Below, piece after piece: positions 34,816-45,589 of a stretch of 64,000 nt of DNA. Source of the stretch: Notamacropus eugenii (lineage: Eukaryota > Chordata > Mammalia > Diprotodontia > Macropodidae); contig NC_092874.1 of assembly GCF_028372415.1 (NCBI RefSeq), forward strand, positions 119,299,244 to 119,363,243. Direction: 5' to 3'. Numbering within the stretch: the stretch's first letter is position 1; the number at the start of each line of letters is the position of its first letter. The notes under the pieces are model-generated. The model saw only the letters and a program-made list of their open reading frames with translations, was not told where the DNA came from and made no database searches. A program made the translations under genes and the position numbers.

Positions 34816-35000
34816 CCTATAAAATTGTGTCCTGTTTACTCTATTTTTCTTGTACTGTTTTCTTTACCTGCTGTCTCTCATTCTAATGGAATGTAAACTC
34901 CTGGAATGCAAGGACCATTTTTGCCTATCTTTGTACCCCTGTGGTCAGCATACTTCCTGGAACATAGTAACTGCTTAATACTTGTTGGATGAAAAAAATG
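34816..35000 (+). mobile_element. L2 3' end
   Basis: 'ctaatggaatgtaaactcct', 'gtacccctgtggtcagcata' and 'agtaactgcttaatacttgt'. Confidence 0.75.
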
Positions 35001-35569
35001 ACAATATATCATAGAACTTTGAATACCTCTGGTATTTAAGATTTGATTATCATTCCATGATTTTAATCTGAGAATTGTGGTCAAAGGGATTCCTAATCAT
35101 CACATGAGTGAGTGAAACCCAAGCTGGGGTGAGCCCAAAGATCCCAATGCAGATTCAAAGTCTAGAAACAAGTCCTGAAGTCAGTAAGTAGGGTTGGGGT
35201 CTGTCAGTGAAGTTAGGATCAAGAACACAAATAGAACCTTGGATGACTAGGGGTGTGATATCTGAAGTTGTGGATGGCTAAGGGAATTCTAGCTTCCCTC
35301 AGGATCTTAACTGCATTCATTTACCCAGGCTTAACAAGTGTTTGGAGCAGCTTTATTCACATTACAAGGGGGCACAGACAATGGGGAATTCTGGATTGTT
35401 TATTGGAGAGTTTCCTAAATTTTACTGCTTGGATGTTTAATCCAAGTGAAGGATAAATCCTTACCCCCTCAAACTTTAACTTGGAGAAACCCTCAAAACA
35501 TACTTGATGATAGATTTATGGATCACATGATCTAGAGCTTGAAGGAAAACAACTGAGGCCTAATGACTA
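35001..35569. other. Unassigned sequence
   Basis: No recognised feature. Confidence 0.3.
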
Positions 35570-35710
35570 TCTGTTCAGCAAGCATTTATTAACCACCTAC
35601 TATGTGCCAAAGCAATGTGAGTTAACTTGATTTGCCCAAGGTCACACAAGCAGAGCCAAAATTCAAACCCAGGTCTTCTAAATTCAAATCTAGTGCTCAG
35701 AGGCTATTCC
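35570..35710 (-). mobile_element. L2/MIR terminus plus SINE head, antisense
   Basis: 'aagcatttattaaccaccta', 'gatttgcccaaggtcacaca' and 'aattcaaacccaggtcttct', with the core shortened between tail and head. Confidence 0.65.
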
Positions 35711-35734
35711 TTTCCATTTCTATTTCCATCTTAA

Positions 35735-36690
35735 AAAGTCTGACCCTTCACATTGGGAAATATGTTGCAATGCAACAAGCCATCTATACTTCATTCCTCT
35801 TTTGAGATCACTGTTAACCCTCAGACATCTCCACTGACAACTCAAACTTAACACATCTAAAACAGAACTCATCTTTTCCCTTAAAGCCACCTTCCTCCAC
35901 ACCTCTCTGCCTGCCATCTTTCTGGGCTACTCTGGAATCAGTGTTGACTCATCACTCTTGTCTTACCTCTATTATCTAGAAAGTTTCCAGGTCTTCCTCA
36001 TTTTACCTCCACCAACATATATGTTGTTTCCTTCTTCTTTCCCCATTTACTACTATGGTTCAGGTACTTAACATCTCTTTGGGAGCCTCTCAATTTTAAA
36101 GCCCCATTTTAACTCAAATCTCTCCCTTTTCCAATTCACTCTTCACACAGTTACCAAATTAGTATTCCTAAAGACACAGGTTGGATCCTTTCACTTCTCT
36201 ACTCCGAAAACTTCAATAGGTTCCTATGGGCTCTAGGACAAAACACAAAATCCTCAACCTGGGATTAAAGTTCTTGACTGTCTAACTCTTATCTACCTTT
36301 ACAGACATTTCATATTACTTAAATTCAAACACTCCAATGTCAAGTTACATTAGCCTGCTAGTTATTTCCAAATTTAACACCCAATCTCCCACCTCTGTGC
36401 CTTTGTACTACCTGTCCCCCAAGGTTGGAATGCACTTCTACCTCACCTCCAACTCTTAAAACCCCTAATTTCAAGTATCAACTAAGGTGCCACCTCCTAC
36501 ACAAGGTTTTTCATGATGACCTATCCCCTTGTAAATATTCTCTTTCTCTTGAATTTAACTCTCCCAGTAGTTGTTATTTCATATAATTAGAATATGAGTT
36601 CCTTGAGGGTAGGAACTGTTTATTGTGTCTTTGTATCTTCAGTTCCTGGCACAGGGCAGGCACTCACTAAAATTAATGTTTGATGATCTG
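35735..36690 (+). mobile_element. L2/CR1-clade LINE, ORF C-terminal end and 3' UTR
   Basis: The longest L2-type fragment here. 'acttaacacatctaaaacag', 'gaactcatcttttcccttaa', 'ggaatcagtgttgactcatc', 'cctaaagacacaggttggat', 'gttggaatgcacttctacct' and 'gaatatgagttccttgaggg' run in the order of the RT C-terminal region to the 3' end. Reading frame is long lost. Confidence 0.75.
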
Positions 36691-36979
36691 CTTTGGAGTC
36701 ATCTTGTAATTCTGAGAAAATTATTCAAGAAGAGGTCAAAGTGTCACAAAACCAGTTTTTAGTGAATAGTGATTATTGAGATAGGAAAAAAAATAAGCCA
36801 CACAGCATTTCTGGCTATATAACTGGTCCTAACATAAACAAAGTAATGAATGGTATTAAGCCTGTTAACCAGGCTTTGTTTCAAAGACTGATTCCAGAAT
36901 ATTGGAAGTTCTTTGAAATGATTTGGTTTGAATGGCTTGACACAGCACATGGATTTGGTCTGGGGGGATGGAATGGGAG
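36691..36979. other. Unassigned sequence
   Basis: No recognised feature. Confidence 0.3.
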
Positions 36980-37100
36980 AGGAAATTGAGGCAAAAATTA
37001 AGAGACTTACCCAGGGTCACACAGCTGGTAAATGTGTGAGACTGGGATTTTCCTGGCTCCAGGCCCGGTGCTCTTTCCTTTGTACCACCAGCTGCCTCTA
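36980..37100 (-). mobile_element. MIR-class SINE, antisense
   Basis: 'ggaaattgaggcaaaaatta', 'cagggtcacacagctggtaa' and 'tgtaccaccagctgcctcta'. Confidence 0.75.
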
Positions 37101-38154
37101 AGTAGAAGAGAGGGCTAGAAAGAGGAAGAAGAGTTAGCAAATTAGAGGTTGCATACAGAATGAGGAAATTCCATTAGTGGGTGTGAGAGGACTTTTCCAA
37201 GGATAGGCCCCAAATTCTAAGCGAATGGAAGATGAGACCCACTTTCTTATTTTGAACTGTCATAACCACTTCTACTTCATTCTTCTCTGTTGCTTTGTCT
37301 TGGAGTTTTAGACAAATATGTTCATCTTCCTATTCTAAATGGAGCTTAATTGCCATCTTGGCTAGACGAAAGCATCACAGCCTAGAATAAAAGATTCCAG
37401 GTCAGAAGCCTTAGACGACAATTCCTTAGGGTTGGCAGAGACAAAGAGGAAGTTTGGGAAGCTGAATCCCAGAGCTTGGGTGGGGTACATATTAGACCCA
37501 CAGAAGGAGGGACCAGCAGGCTGAGATCCACAAATAGAAAACACCTTCTCAAACAGACCAATTCTCTGGCCCAATCCTCTGACAATGACTTGGTCATTAA
37601 ATATCTCATTTTCCTACAGCAGCCCATTTTCCTGGCTTTTCTAAGTCATTAATTATGACCATGTTTTCCCAAATGTGGAAATTCCCCTTGCACAGAAGTG
37701 GCTGCTGCTAGCCAACCCTCCTTTCTGAAGAAATCTCAACCAGTACAAAAACATTTTTTGTTTTCCTCAATTGCCCACAGGGAAAATTTCATCACTCTCC
37801 CCTACCCCACCTTTGTTTTCTCTTCCTTTAAGGCCCTCTGGCAATTTCCAGGAATCTAAATAAAACAGAATTATTTCGATCACTGGGACAGCTTTTTGAT
37901 GTTTGACTTCCCACATTGGAAAAAGAACTCAACTTTTAATCAAATTTTCTGAATATCTTTTAGCAATAGAAAGTAATGTGGCTGAAACAAAAATGAGCTC
38001 AAATGCCAGACTGAACATTTCTGACCAACAAGATAGCTCTGAGACTGAGCTGCTCTGTTGATAAACATGGTCCAGAGGTAAAGGAAATGATTCTCATTTT
38101 GATCTTCAGTTTATACAGAATTCACCTAGGATGTCTCAGACATATTCGTCCCCT
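37101..38154. other. Unassigned 1 kb
   Basis: No repeat or gene recognised. 37850-38050 is AT-leaning unique sequence. Confidence 0.35.
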
Positions 38155-38392
38155 CATGGTAATAGTTCCATACTGAGCACATGGAAGGCGATCAGGAAGG
38201 TCTGAGTTCAAATGCTGGCTCAGATACTTAACATCCTGCAAAAGTCACTTAACCTATTAGCCTCTATTTCTTCATTTGTAAAATGAGGTTTAAAACAGCA
38301 CCTGTTCTACAGGGTTCTTGTGAAGATCATATGAAATAATACATATAAAAAGTGCTTTTTCAAATCTTGAAGCATTATATAAACGCTAGGTA
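38155..38392 (+). mobile_element. MIR
   Basis: 'gagttcaaatgctggctcag', 'aaagtcacttaacctattag', 'acagggttcttgtgaagatc' and 'agcattatataaacgctagg' give a near-complete element. Confidence 0.75.
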
Positions 38393-38393
38393 G

Positions 38394-38632
38394 GTGAGGC
38401 AGGTGGCTCAATGGACAGAGCTCTGAGTTTAGAATCAGGAAGACTTGAGTTCAAATTCGGCCTCAGACACTTATTAGTTGTGTGACCCTGGGCAAGTCAC
38501 TTAATTTCTGTTTGCCTTAATCCACTGGAGAAGGAAATGGCAAACCACTCCAGTATCTTTGCCAAGAAAACCCCATGGTCAGTCTTGGCATGCTATAGTC
38601 CACAGAGTCATGAAGAACCAAGCAACAATTAT
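38394..38632 (+). mobile_element. Long marsupial tRNA-headed SINE, near full length
   Basis: 'aggcaggtggctcaatggac', 'gagttcaaattcggcctcag', 'gtgaccctgggcaagtcact' and 'aaatggcaaaccactccagt' begin directly after the MIR tail. One of the best preserved copies. Confidence 0.9.
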
Positions 38633-39004
38633 TTACTTATTGCTTGATTGATTTTGGTCCTTGTTTAAAAATGATATTCAACATATCCATGACCAGTGAA
38701 ACCACACTTGTTTGAAGTTGAGATACCTTGTTGCAACTACAAATCTATGCTTTAAAAAAAAAAAAAAGAATGAATTTGCCAAGCAAAATATGTAAAAGCA
38801 ATGCAGGGATAATGTTAACTTCCTGAAGACAAACTGTATTCTAGCCTAGGGCCAAACATATAGTCAGCATTCCATGATGCTTCCTAAAATGAATTCTAAT
38901 ATTTTAGCAACATTCAACGACACAGACTACACTAGGGTCACACTTATTCAGTAAAGGATTAGCAAAAAAACTTATACTTGGCAGTCAGTAGTCAACTCTC
39001 AGTT
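38633..39004. other. Unassigned sequence
   Basis: Short A-run at 38754-38766. Nothing else recognised. Confidence 0.3.
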
Positions 39005-39195
39005 AGTTTGGGTTATTTGAGAACCAGGTATGATAGAGTAAAGAGTCTGAGAAGTTTGATTAAATTTCAGCCTTACTGCATGACTTTGGACAAACCATTT
39101 AACTTCACTGGAGCCTCAATTTCATCACCTATAAAATGAAGGAGTTGAATAAGATGATTTCCTAGGTCCTTTCTATATCTAAATCCTTATGATCT
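39005..39195 (+). mobile_element. CORE-SINE (Ther-like)
   Basis: 'ggacaaaccatttaacttca', 'tcatcacctataaaatgaag' and 'gatgatttcctaggtccttt'. Confidence 0.7.
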
Positions 39196-39444
39196 TTGCA
39201 TCATCCTTAAAACCTCCCCCCCCAAAAAAGCCCACCCCAGCTCTTCAAAGCATACTTTTACTAATTAATACTGACCTTCCTTTGTCCACATTTAAGGTAC
39301 TGAGTATATGAAAAAATTCTAGTGGCTATTCAAAAAATATAATAATAAACAGTAATAATTCATGTTTATTGATGGTTCTGAGCACTTTCTGAATTACTTT
39401 TCTTACAATTGTGAAGTGAGGTTGATTGTGTAAGTAAAATTGTT
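39196..39444. other. Unassigned, with a possible antisense MIR scrap
   Basis: 'gagcactttctgaattactt' and 'ttacaattgtgaagtgaggt' near 39380-39425 may be an antisense MIR fragment. Confidence 0.3.
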
Positions 39445-39745
39445 ACTGTTGTGAATCAATTGTGAGACATTGGCACAGGACCACCCTGTATGGCGTGCCC
39501 ACATCAAAAAAGAGGCTACACTCAATGACAAAGTAGAATTGCTCAAAAGACATGTGAGATGTGCAGATGAAGAGACATCTCCAACTCCAAATGTTCATGT
39601 AGACTATTTGCCCAATTTGTATCAGAGCTTCTATTGATCTGATCAGCCACAGTCAATCAAACTGTACCTTGACACCAACATGGTGATGCCATTTTGTTCT
39701 TCTTTGAACAAGAAAGACAACAGCCATTATAACAGCACCAGTCAC
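39445..39745 (+). mobile_element. RTE-clade LINE, ORF end and 3' tail
   Basis: The sequence matches the end of the long RTE ORF: a 'tggcacaggaccaccctgta' block, then at 39609-39659 a frame reading CPICIRASIDLISHSQS, corresponding to the CPxCGRxxRARIGLISH zinc-finger-like ending of RTE-type proteins. The 3' tail follows ('tgatgccattttgttcttct', 'ttgaacaagaaagacaacag'). Internal stops show it is dead. RTE supplies the tail used by some marsupial SINEs. Confidence 0.7.
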
Positions 39746-41099
39746 CCACACTTTATGTAGGCCCTTAGGAAAGTTCTTTTCCATACAAGATACTCTGTGG
39801 ACTCACATCAACTAAAAGAACCTCATAGTTTATGAACCACCATTGATGTACCTGTTTACTTACTAGTTGTCTTGAGAAAACTATTAGTTCATAGCAAAAG
39901 CATTTAATAAAATACCACAGCAGCAGGCAAATAGCACTCAAACATTCACCTGTAAATCTGGGACACACTCTCCTACAGATATGTGCATCATCAGTGAGAA
40001 GAGTAGAAATGCACAGTGAATCTACATGCAGGGCCCTTGCCATTTTCCTTCCTTTTTGTTTGTATGGGAGAACCAAGGGATCTTGCATGGTCCCTGTCTA
40101 CAAAGAGGAAGCTCCTGCTGGGCCTGTTCCCTGTTGGTCTCTAATGGGATGTAGTCCCTGGAACATAGCATCAGCCAGTCTCATATCCCTGGAGGGTTAG
40201 CTTCACCGAGCACATGGTTGTTGAACTTATCTCTCTGCTAACATCTTCTGGCTTCACCTGGAGTCTGCAAACAACAAGATGTCTCTTCATCATGAGAGAG
40301 GTCACTACCATCTATATCTTTTAGCTTAGAGCACAGGGATTTAACATCAGTTCTTTTAATGAGGGGGCAGGTTGGTCACAAACCTAACCACAAGATGAGG
40401 AAGAAACTCTCCCTAAGGAGAAGAATTTGTCAGATCCAAGAGTCTCTACTAATACTTTTCTCACCTGGAGAGTCATGCCTTCAGGGATCAAGTTCTTTTG
40501 GAAGACAGAACAAGAAAGCTAAGTACGCCCCACAGGCATTTAATCTATCTTTGAATATACTTGCTTATATTTACTGGGAGAAACTTTTTTTTTTAATGCA
40601 AGTCTCTATCTGATTTAGGATTAGAAAGTTCCCTTTAACTTCCATCAATTTCTTTCTGATTGCAAATCTACCCCCCTTCAAAATCATTTTTTTAATGATT
40701 GTTGCCTTTCAACAGATTGCCAAGCTCTGTCTGGGACTGAAGCTCTGTGATTTTTCTCATCTCTTCAAGAGGCTTTAGTTTGCCTGTGCAAACTAAAGGG
40801 AGAGATGACGATAACAAAACATCCCAGACTGAGTCAGGCATCACCTTCCTCCATTTCAATTCTTTGTTCCAACTTCCTGTCTTTATTATATGTAAGTGGC
40901 TGGCAACAAGTCTGTCTCATTCCTGGACTTCCAGCAGCCTTACAAGAACAATTCACATTTTTGTGGAGTGTTAAAACACTTTTCCCACAAAAAGCCTGTG
41001 AGATACATAGTGCAAGCCTTATTATTTTCATGACTTATATTGTTCATATTGAAACAATGTAAGACTAAGCCAGAAACTGAAACCTATTAGTCCATATTT
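39746..41099. other. Unassigned 1.35 kb
   Basis: No repeat or coding signal I can name. Frames up to 107 codons on the minus strand are without signature. Confidence 0.35.
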
Positions 41100-41660
41100 A
41101 ACAGTAATATCTAACAAATATTCATTAGGTAGTTATGAGCTGCATGGTCCAGACCAATGTTTTAGGGACTAGGGGAAGATACAATAATAACATACAGGTC
41201 TTGCCCTCAAGAAGATTAGAATCTAGTAAGAAAGACAAATTTATACATAGATAAGGAGTACAAGAAAGTACCTAAGAGAAGTACAAAGGACCAGGAGATG
41301 CAGTAAGGAAGAGATCACTTCCAGCTCAGGTGGGAGTCAGGGGAAAAAGCTTGTTGAAAGAATGGACAAATGAATGAATGATCAGGGAAGAGTTTGTGGA
41401 AGAGGCAATATTTGGGAAGAGTATAAAAAGTTGAATAGGATTTCAACCTATGGGTGTGAGATTGGGGAAAGGCATTTTACATACAAAGAAAAGTTTGATG
41501 TGGGAACATGGGAAAGCTTGGAAAGTGTTTGGGAGATGATTCATCTAGTTTGGCTGGAATGGGGAATACCTGATAGAGAGTAATGTGAAATAAGCCTGGA
41601 AAGATAGGTTGGAGCCAAATTTTGGAGGCCTTGAAGCCCTAGAACTATGGATATTAAAAA
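41100..41660 (-). mobile_element. L2 LINE, antisense
   Basis: 'gtcttgccctcaagaagatt', 'gaccaggagatgcagtaag', 'gataggttggagccaaattt' and 'ggaggccttgaagccctaga' follow antisense L2 from tail into the ORF. Confidence 0.6.
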
Positions 41661-41679
41661 TTTATCTGAGGAAATCCAA

Positions 41680-41945
41680 TTAATGAAGCAGCAAGCATTT
41701 ATGTGCCTACTAGGTGTCAGGCCCTACACCAAGGGTTAGAGATTCAAAGACTGAAATGAAATAATCTCTGTCCTCAAGGAATCCACATGGAGGGAGGAGG
41801 GGCATTATGTACTTATGTGAGTATATACACAATATTTGCAAAATAACTACAAGGGTTTTTGGGGGGATGGAGAGAGAGGCACTGGGGAGATTGGGAATAT
41901 CTCCATTTAGGAAATGGCATCTGGGCATCTGAGCTATGAATGATC
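41680..41945 (-). mobile_element. L2 3' part, antisense, second copy
   Basis: 'catttatgtgcctactaggt', 'ctgtcctcaaggaatccaca' and 'gagaggcactggggagattg' start the antisense L2 order again, so this is a separate insertion. Confidence 0.65.
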
Positions 41946-42009
41946 AACTCAGAATCTGAGTAGCATTTCTCTTTGTCATCTCCTGAGGAACCTGAGAATG
42001 TTTAATGCA
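41946..42009. other. Unassigned
   Basis: Short spacer between LINE fragments. Confidence 0.3.
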
Positions 42010-42195
42010 GGGAAAAGAATTGGGGGGGAGCATGACAATTATCTTAAAAAAATTTTTAATTTAAATTGTAATTTTTTTATAATTATCTTCAAGAACTTAA
42101 AGAATTATTATGTAGAAGAGGAGTTATAGACTTGTTCTGCTTATATTCCAAAGATAAAATTAGGAAAAAGGATCGGAAGATGCTGAGTGAAGTCC
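42010..42195 (+). mobile_element. CR1-clade LINE fragment with AT-rich insert
   Basis: 'tcttcaagaacttaaagaat', 'gtagaagaggagttatagac' and 'ttgttctgcttatattccaa' are the sense orientation of the CR1 segment seen antisense at 12.4-12.9 kb. It is interrupted by a 35-bp AT-rich insert (42046-42080) flanked by the 9-mer aattatctt on both sides. Confidence 0.6.
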
Positions 42196-42375
42196 TACAG
42201 GCAGGAGGCAGACATCAAGGGCACAAGTAATGGAGTTGGCTTTGAGTAGAAAGAGAGCCAGGTCTTCTTCAGAGACATAAGGGGAAAGGCATATTGCTTA
42301 CGGGAGCTTGCTCAGCACTGGGAACAAAGTGGACATTCAATGAATACCTATCGAATTGAACTGGGAGAACAGTTT
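42196..42375 (+). mobile_element. L2 3' terminus (right part), rest unassigned
   Basis: 42305-42355, 'ttgctcagcactgggaacaa' then 'gacattcaatgaatacctat', resembles a sense L2 end. The left part is not recognised. Confidence 0.4.
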
Positions 42376-42900
42376 TCAATTCAATTCAATAATAAGTATT
42401 TATGTAGCTTCTACTATGTGTTGTTGATATACTCAATTATGTTGACAGTTTTCCTAATATTGAACCAGTCCTGCATTTTTAGAAAAATCCCACCTGGTCA
42501 TAGCATGTGATCTTTGTGATAAATTGCTGAAACCTCCTTGCTAGTATTTTAATTAAAATTTCTGTACTAATATTTGTTAGGAAAATTAGTTTATAATTTT
42601 CTTTCTCTGTTTTGTCTCTTCCTGGTTTACGTATCAACACCATATTTGTGTCATAAAAGGAATTTGATAAGACTCCTTCTTTGCCTATTTTCCTAAATTG
42701 TTTATGTAGTATTTGGGATTAATTGTTCTTTAGATGTTTGGTACAATTTGCCTGTGAATCCTTCTAACCTCTTCTATACGTGAGGCATCTTGCTTGGCAA
42801 TGATGATACAAAGACAACACTTTTTCTAAAAGGTCCTGACATCAAAGAGCTTACTTTTAATCAGAGGGATACAACATGTACAAAGAGGAATAAATTCAAA
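42376..42900 (-). mobile_element. L2 3' end, antisense, split by an L1 segment
   Basis: 'taagtatttatgtagcttct' at the left, 'ggcaatgatgatacaaagac', 'ctgacatcaaagagcttact' and 'acatgtacaaagaggaataa' at the right form one antisense L2 terminus around 42421-42770. Confidence 0.65.
42421..42770 (-). mobile_element. L1 ORF2 reverse-transcriptase segment, antisense
   Basis: 'gaaccagtcctgcattttta', 'ccttgctagtattttaatta', 'ttcctggtttacgtatcaac', 'aaggaatttgataagactcc' and 'ttgcctgtgaatccttctaa' are antisense to the L1 RT coding region. It carries neither end of L1. Flanks cttctactatgtg (42408-42420) and cttctatacgtg (42771-42782) look like a diverged target-site duplication. Confidence 0.7.
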
Positions 42901-43437
42901 ATAACTTCATAAGGAAGAGATATGTTCCAAAAACATCTTGGAAGCTCTGTAAAATCAGGCCTCTTTTGTTATTAGCATTTTCTCCATCACTTCCTTAACT
43001 TGAAACAATCAACAAAACAATAAATCAAGCCCTGATTTACAGCTGATTTCTGAAGTGCAAATGCTCACACTGAAAATTTTAACCATTGACTCTTGGGAAC
43101 TGGCTTGAGCAGGACCGAGCACATCCCTACAAAAATGCTTGTTTCTTATCTTTTACCTCTGCAACTTACAGATTCATTCATTCTGATGAATATTCATTTG
43201 ATTAAGATTCTTAATCAAAATTCTAAAAGTTCTATTTTTTCCTAAGTGGCATGATACCTTAGGAGTTTCTATTAGGTGATAAAGGAATCCGAAGACTGAT
43301 GAATGTCAGTACAGCCTTTCTACAAGGCTGAACCTGTATTTTGCACCAGAAGAATAAAGAGATAATAGGAAATATTAATTGATTTGCAGTTTTCCAATAA
43401 AGAACTGAACCGGGGATAAAGGGAATTGGTCCATCTT
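42901..43437. promoter_or_regulatory. AT-rich unique block with POU/homeodomain-type palindromes
   Basis: At 43186-43197 lies the perfect palindrome ATGAATATTCAT, the form of a POU homodimer (MORE-type) site. At 43200-43216 lies an inverted repeat of gattaag around a 3-bp spacer. No repeat family recognised. Enhancer function is inference. Confidence 0.35.
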
Positions 43438-43620
43438 AACATGGTGAAAAAAGTACTGGATTTAAACCCTGAATATCTGAGTCTTCATTCAGTCCTGGTT
43501 TTGCCACTTACTATTCATGTCAACTTAGACATGTCATTCAAATGCTCTGAGCCTCAGTTTTCTCATCTGTAAAATGGTACTAACAATCATACTGTCAACC
43601 TCATGGAGTTGATAGAGGTA
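43438..43620 (+). mobile_element. CORE-SINE
   Basis: 'gtcctggttttgccacttac', 'tctgagcctcagttttctca' and 'atctgtaaaatggtactaac'. Confidence 0.75.
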
Positions 43621-43938
43621 GCTGTGGTATAGTGTATAATTAGGAGAGTACTGAGTTTGGTGTTAGAGGACCTGGTCATCTGTCCTCTTGGAAATGAAGG
43701 ACCAACTCCAGCACCACCAAGAGAGGACCTGGGTTTGAATCTTAGCTCTGCCAATAATTAGCTATAATTGGCTGTTATTAACTGCAATTGGCTGTAGATC
43801 AGTCACTTTATCTTACTGGGTCTCAATTTCTTAACCTGTAAAATGGGCAGGATAATAGTTGCACCATCTACCTCACAAGGTCACTGTAATAAAAGTACTT
43901 TTAAAAATGAAGCACTTTGTAAACTGTGAAGTGTCTTC
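43621..43938 (+). mobile_element. MIR, long form
   Basis: 'gacctgggtttgaatcttag', 'gtaaaatgggcaggataata', 'ctacctcacaaggtcactgt' and 'gaagcactttgtaaactgtg'. An internal 'ggctgttattaactgcaatt' stretch repeats, which lengthens it. Confidence 0.7.
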
Positions 43939-44195
43939 TGCTAGGAGGCATAATAGACAGAGCACTAAGACCTGAGTTCAAGTTCAGCCTCAGACATTTA
44001 CTTGCTGTATGAGCCAAACCTAGGCAAGTCACTTAATCTTTTCCTGCCTCAATTATAAAATGGAGATCATAATAATATCTACCTTCTGGGGTTGTAAGGA
44101 TCAAATGAGATGATGTTTGCAAAAGTGCTTTCTTAGCACAGTGCCCAGCACATGGTAGGTGTCGGAGAAATGTTAGCTATTATTACTATTAATGT
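43939..44195 (+). mobile_element. MIR-class SINE, near full length
   Basis: 'agacctgagttcaagttcag', 'ctaggcaagtcacttaatct', 'ctggggttgtaaggatcaaa' and 'gcccagcacatggtaggtgt' cover head to tail. Confidence 0.85.
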
Positions 44196-44499
44196 GACAT
44201 ATTATTAACTAGCCCAAACCTGGGAGCACCTTCCCAGAAATTTATAGTCTCCATTAAGATATCCTTCCTCCTCCAACAGAACTCACTGTTCTGCTTGTGA
44301 AATTGTTGCCAGGTTCCCACTATAAAAGAGCACTTATACGCACAACTGTTCCCTTCCAGGCCTTTCTTTTTAAGGGAGCCAAGAAATTGGAAAAGGATCA
44401 TGGATTGCAGACACGAGGATGTCTCCAAGATCTCTATAGGCTGCTGCAAACTCACACATTTAACACACCAAAGTTCCCCCCACCCCATACACACACACC
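44196..44499. other. Unassigned sequence
   Basis: No recognised feature. Confidence 0.3.
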
Positions 44500-44805
44500 C
44501 AAGGAGGGAGTTCGTTCACTTTGATTTGAAAATCTTTTTATACCTCTGATTTTAGCGACTTTAAGTTTGCCACCTGAATGCAACATTAACATAATCCTCT
44601 GCTTTTCATTTGATGAATGCACCTGTTTCTTAGACTTCATTTTCCCAGGTTTATAATCATCTCTTCCAAAGGGTTTGCCTGAACTTTATGCACTGCTCCT
44701 GAAAAGGCAGCTGCAACAAGCTGATGGTACATACAGTATTTAAATGAAGTTTTATGAAATTGTTAAAGCTTGCAATGTGGCATTTATCAGCACAGAATAA
44801 TGACA
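44500..44805. promoter_or_regulatory. Unique block, possible conserved non-coding element
   Basis: About 300 bp free of recognisable repeats between repeat-dense flanks, with E-box-type CACCTG motifs (near 44572 and 44621) and several TAAT/ATTT-rich patches. Conservation not testable here. Confidence 0.25.
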
Positions 44806-44807
44806 GT

Positions 44808-44938
44808 GCAGTTTAGAGACAGTCGGGATTGGACAGAGCCAGGAAGCCTAGGGTCTGGTTTCAGCTTTGCTCTTTGTAAAACAAAGGGATTGGATGAAAT
44901 GATCTCTTCCAGCTCGAAAATTCTATGATTCTATAATC
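44808..44938 (+). mobile_element. CORE-SINE (Ther-like), core shortened
   Basis: 'aggaagcctagggtctggtt', 'gtaaaacaaagggattggat' and 'ctcttccagctcgaaaattc'. Confidence 0.65.
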
Positions 44939-45231
44939 TTTCTGAAACTGCTTACTGAAATGGCTCCAGCTTTCTTGAAAGGTCCATTTCTAAGGGGACA
45001 GCAGAGGCTGTTCAATTTTTTAGACATGAGTGCATCTAGAAGCTAATTATAGCTGTTGGTAATCCTATATTATTGGTTGTAATGGCAAAGAAGCAGAGCC
45101 AATAGGGAATCGAGGATTGCCTTTGGGATGGCTGTCTGATGGGAACTATTGGGGCAGTGGCTGGGAAGGGAGAAAAATGGAGGAAAGGAAGGAAGCAGCT
45201 TCCCAACTGTGTTAAAAATCAATCAATTAAT
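44939..45231. other. Unassigned sequence
   Basis: No recognised feature. Confidence 0.3.
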
Positions 45232-45385
45232 CAATAAATCAACAAGTATTTATTAAGGGCTTACCATGTGCCAAGTCCTGTGCTAGATATTAGGGATATA
45301 AGTGCAAAAGGAAGAAAATGAGCTTGCAATGAACTCACATTATAACAGAGCAGACAAGTACATATAAAAATACATACAGCATGAA
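45232..45385 (-). mobile_element. L2 3' end, antisense
   Basis: 'caagtatttattaagggctt', 'accatgtgccaagtcctgtg' and 'gaactcacattataacagag'. A TA/TG patch (45386-45440) follows. Confidence 0.8.
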
Positions 45386-45440
45386 TATGGTTTATATGTA
45401 TATACATGTACATTATACACACACATATATACATACATAT

Positions 45441-45589
45441 TTATGTAAATAACTTGAGACTTACACACGTATGTAATTTGGGAGTTGATTAGGGAAAGCC
45501 ATAATCAATTTAATGAATTCTCCAGAATCAACTTCATGAGATTATAGGGTCTGGACCTTTGTCAGAAGGGCGTACCTCCTGATAGAGAG
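45441..45589. other. Unassigned
   Basis: No recognised feature. Confidence 0.3.

Noticed and set aside
44640-44760. Possible microRNA precursor in the unique block
   Set aside because: No convincing long stem could be found by eye.
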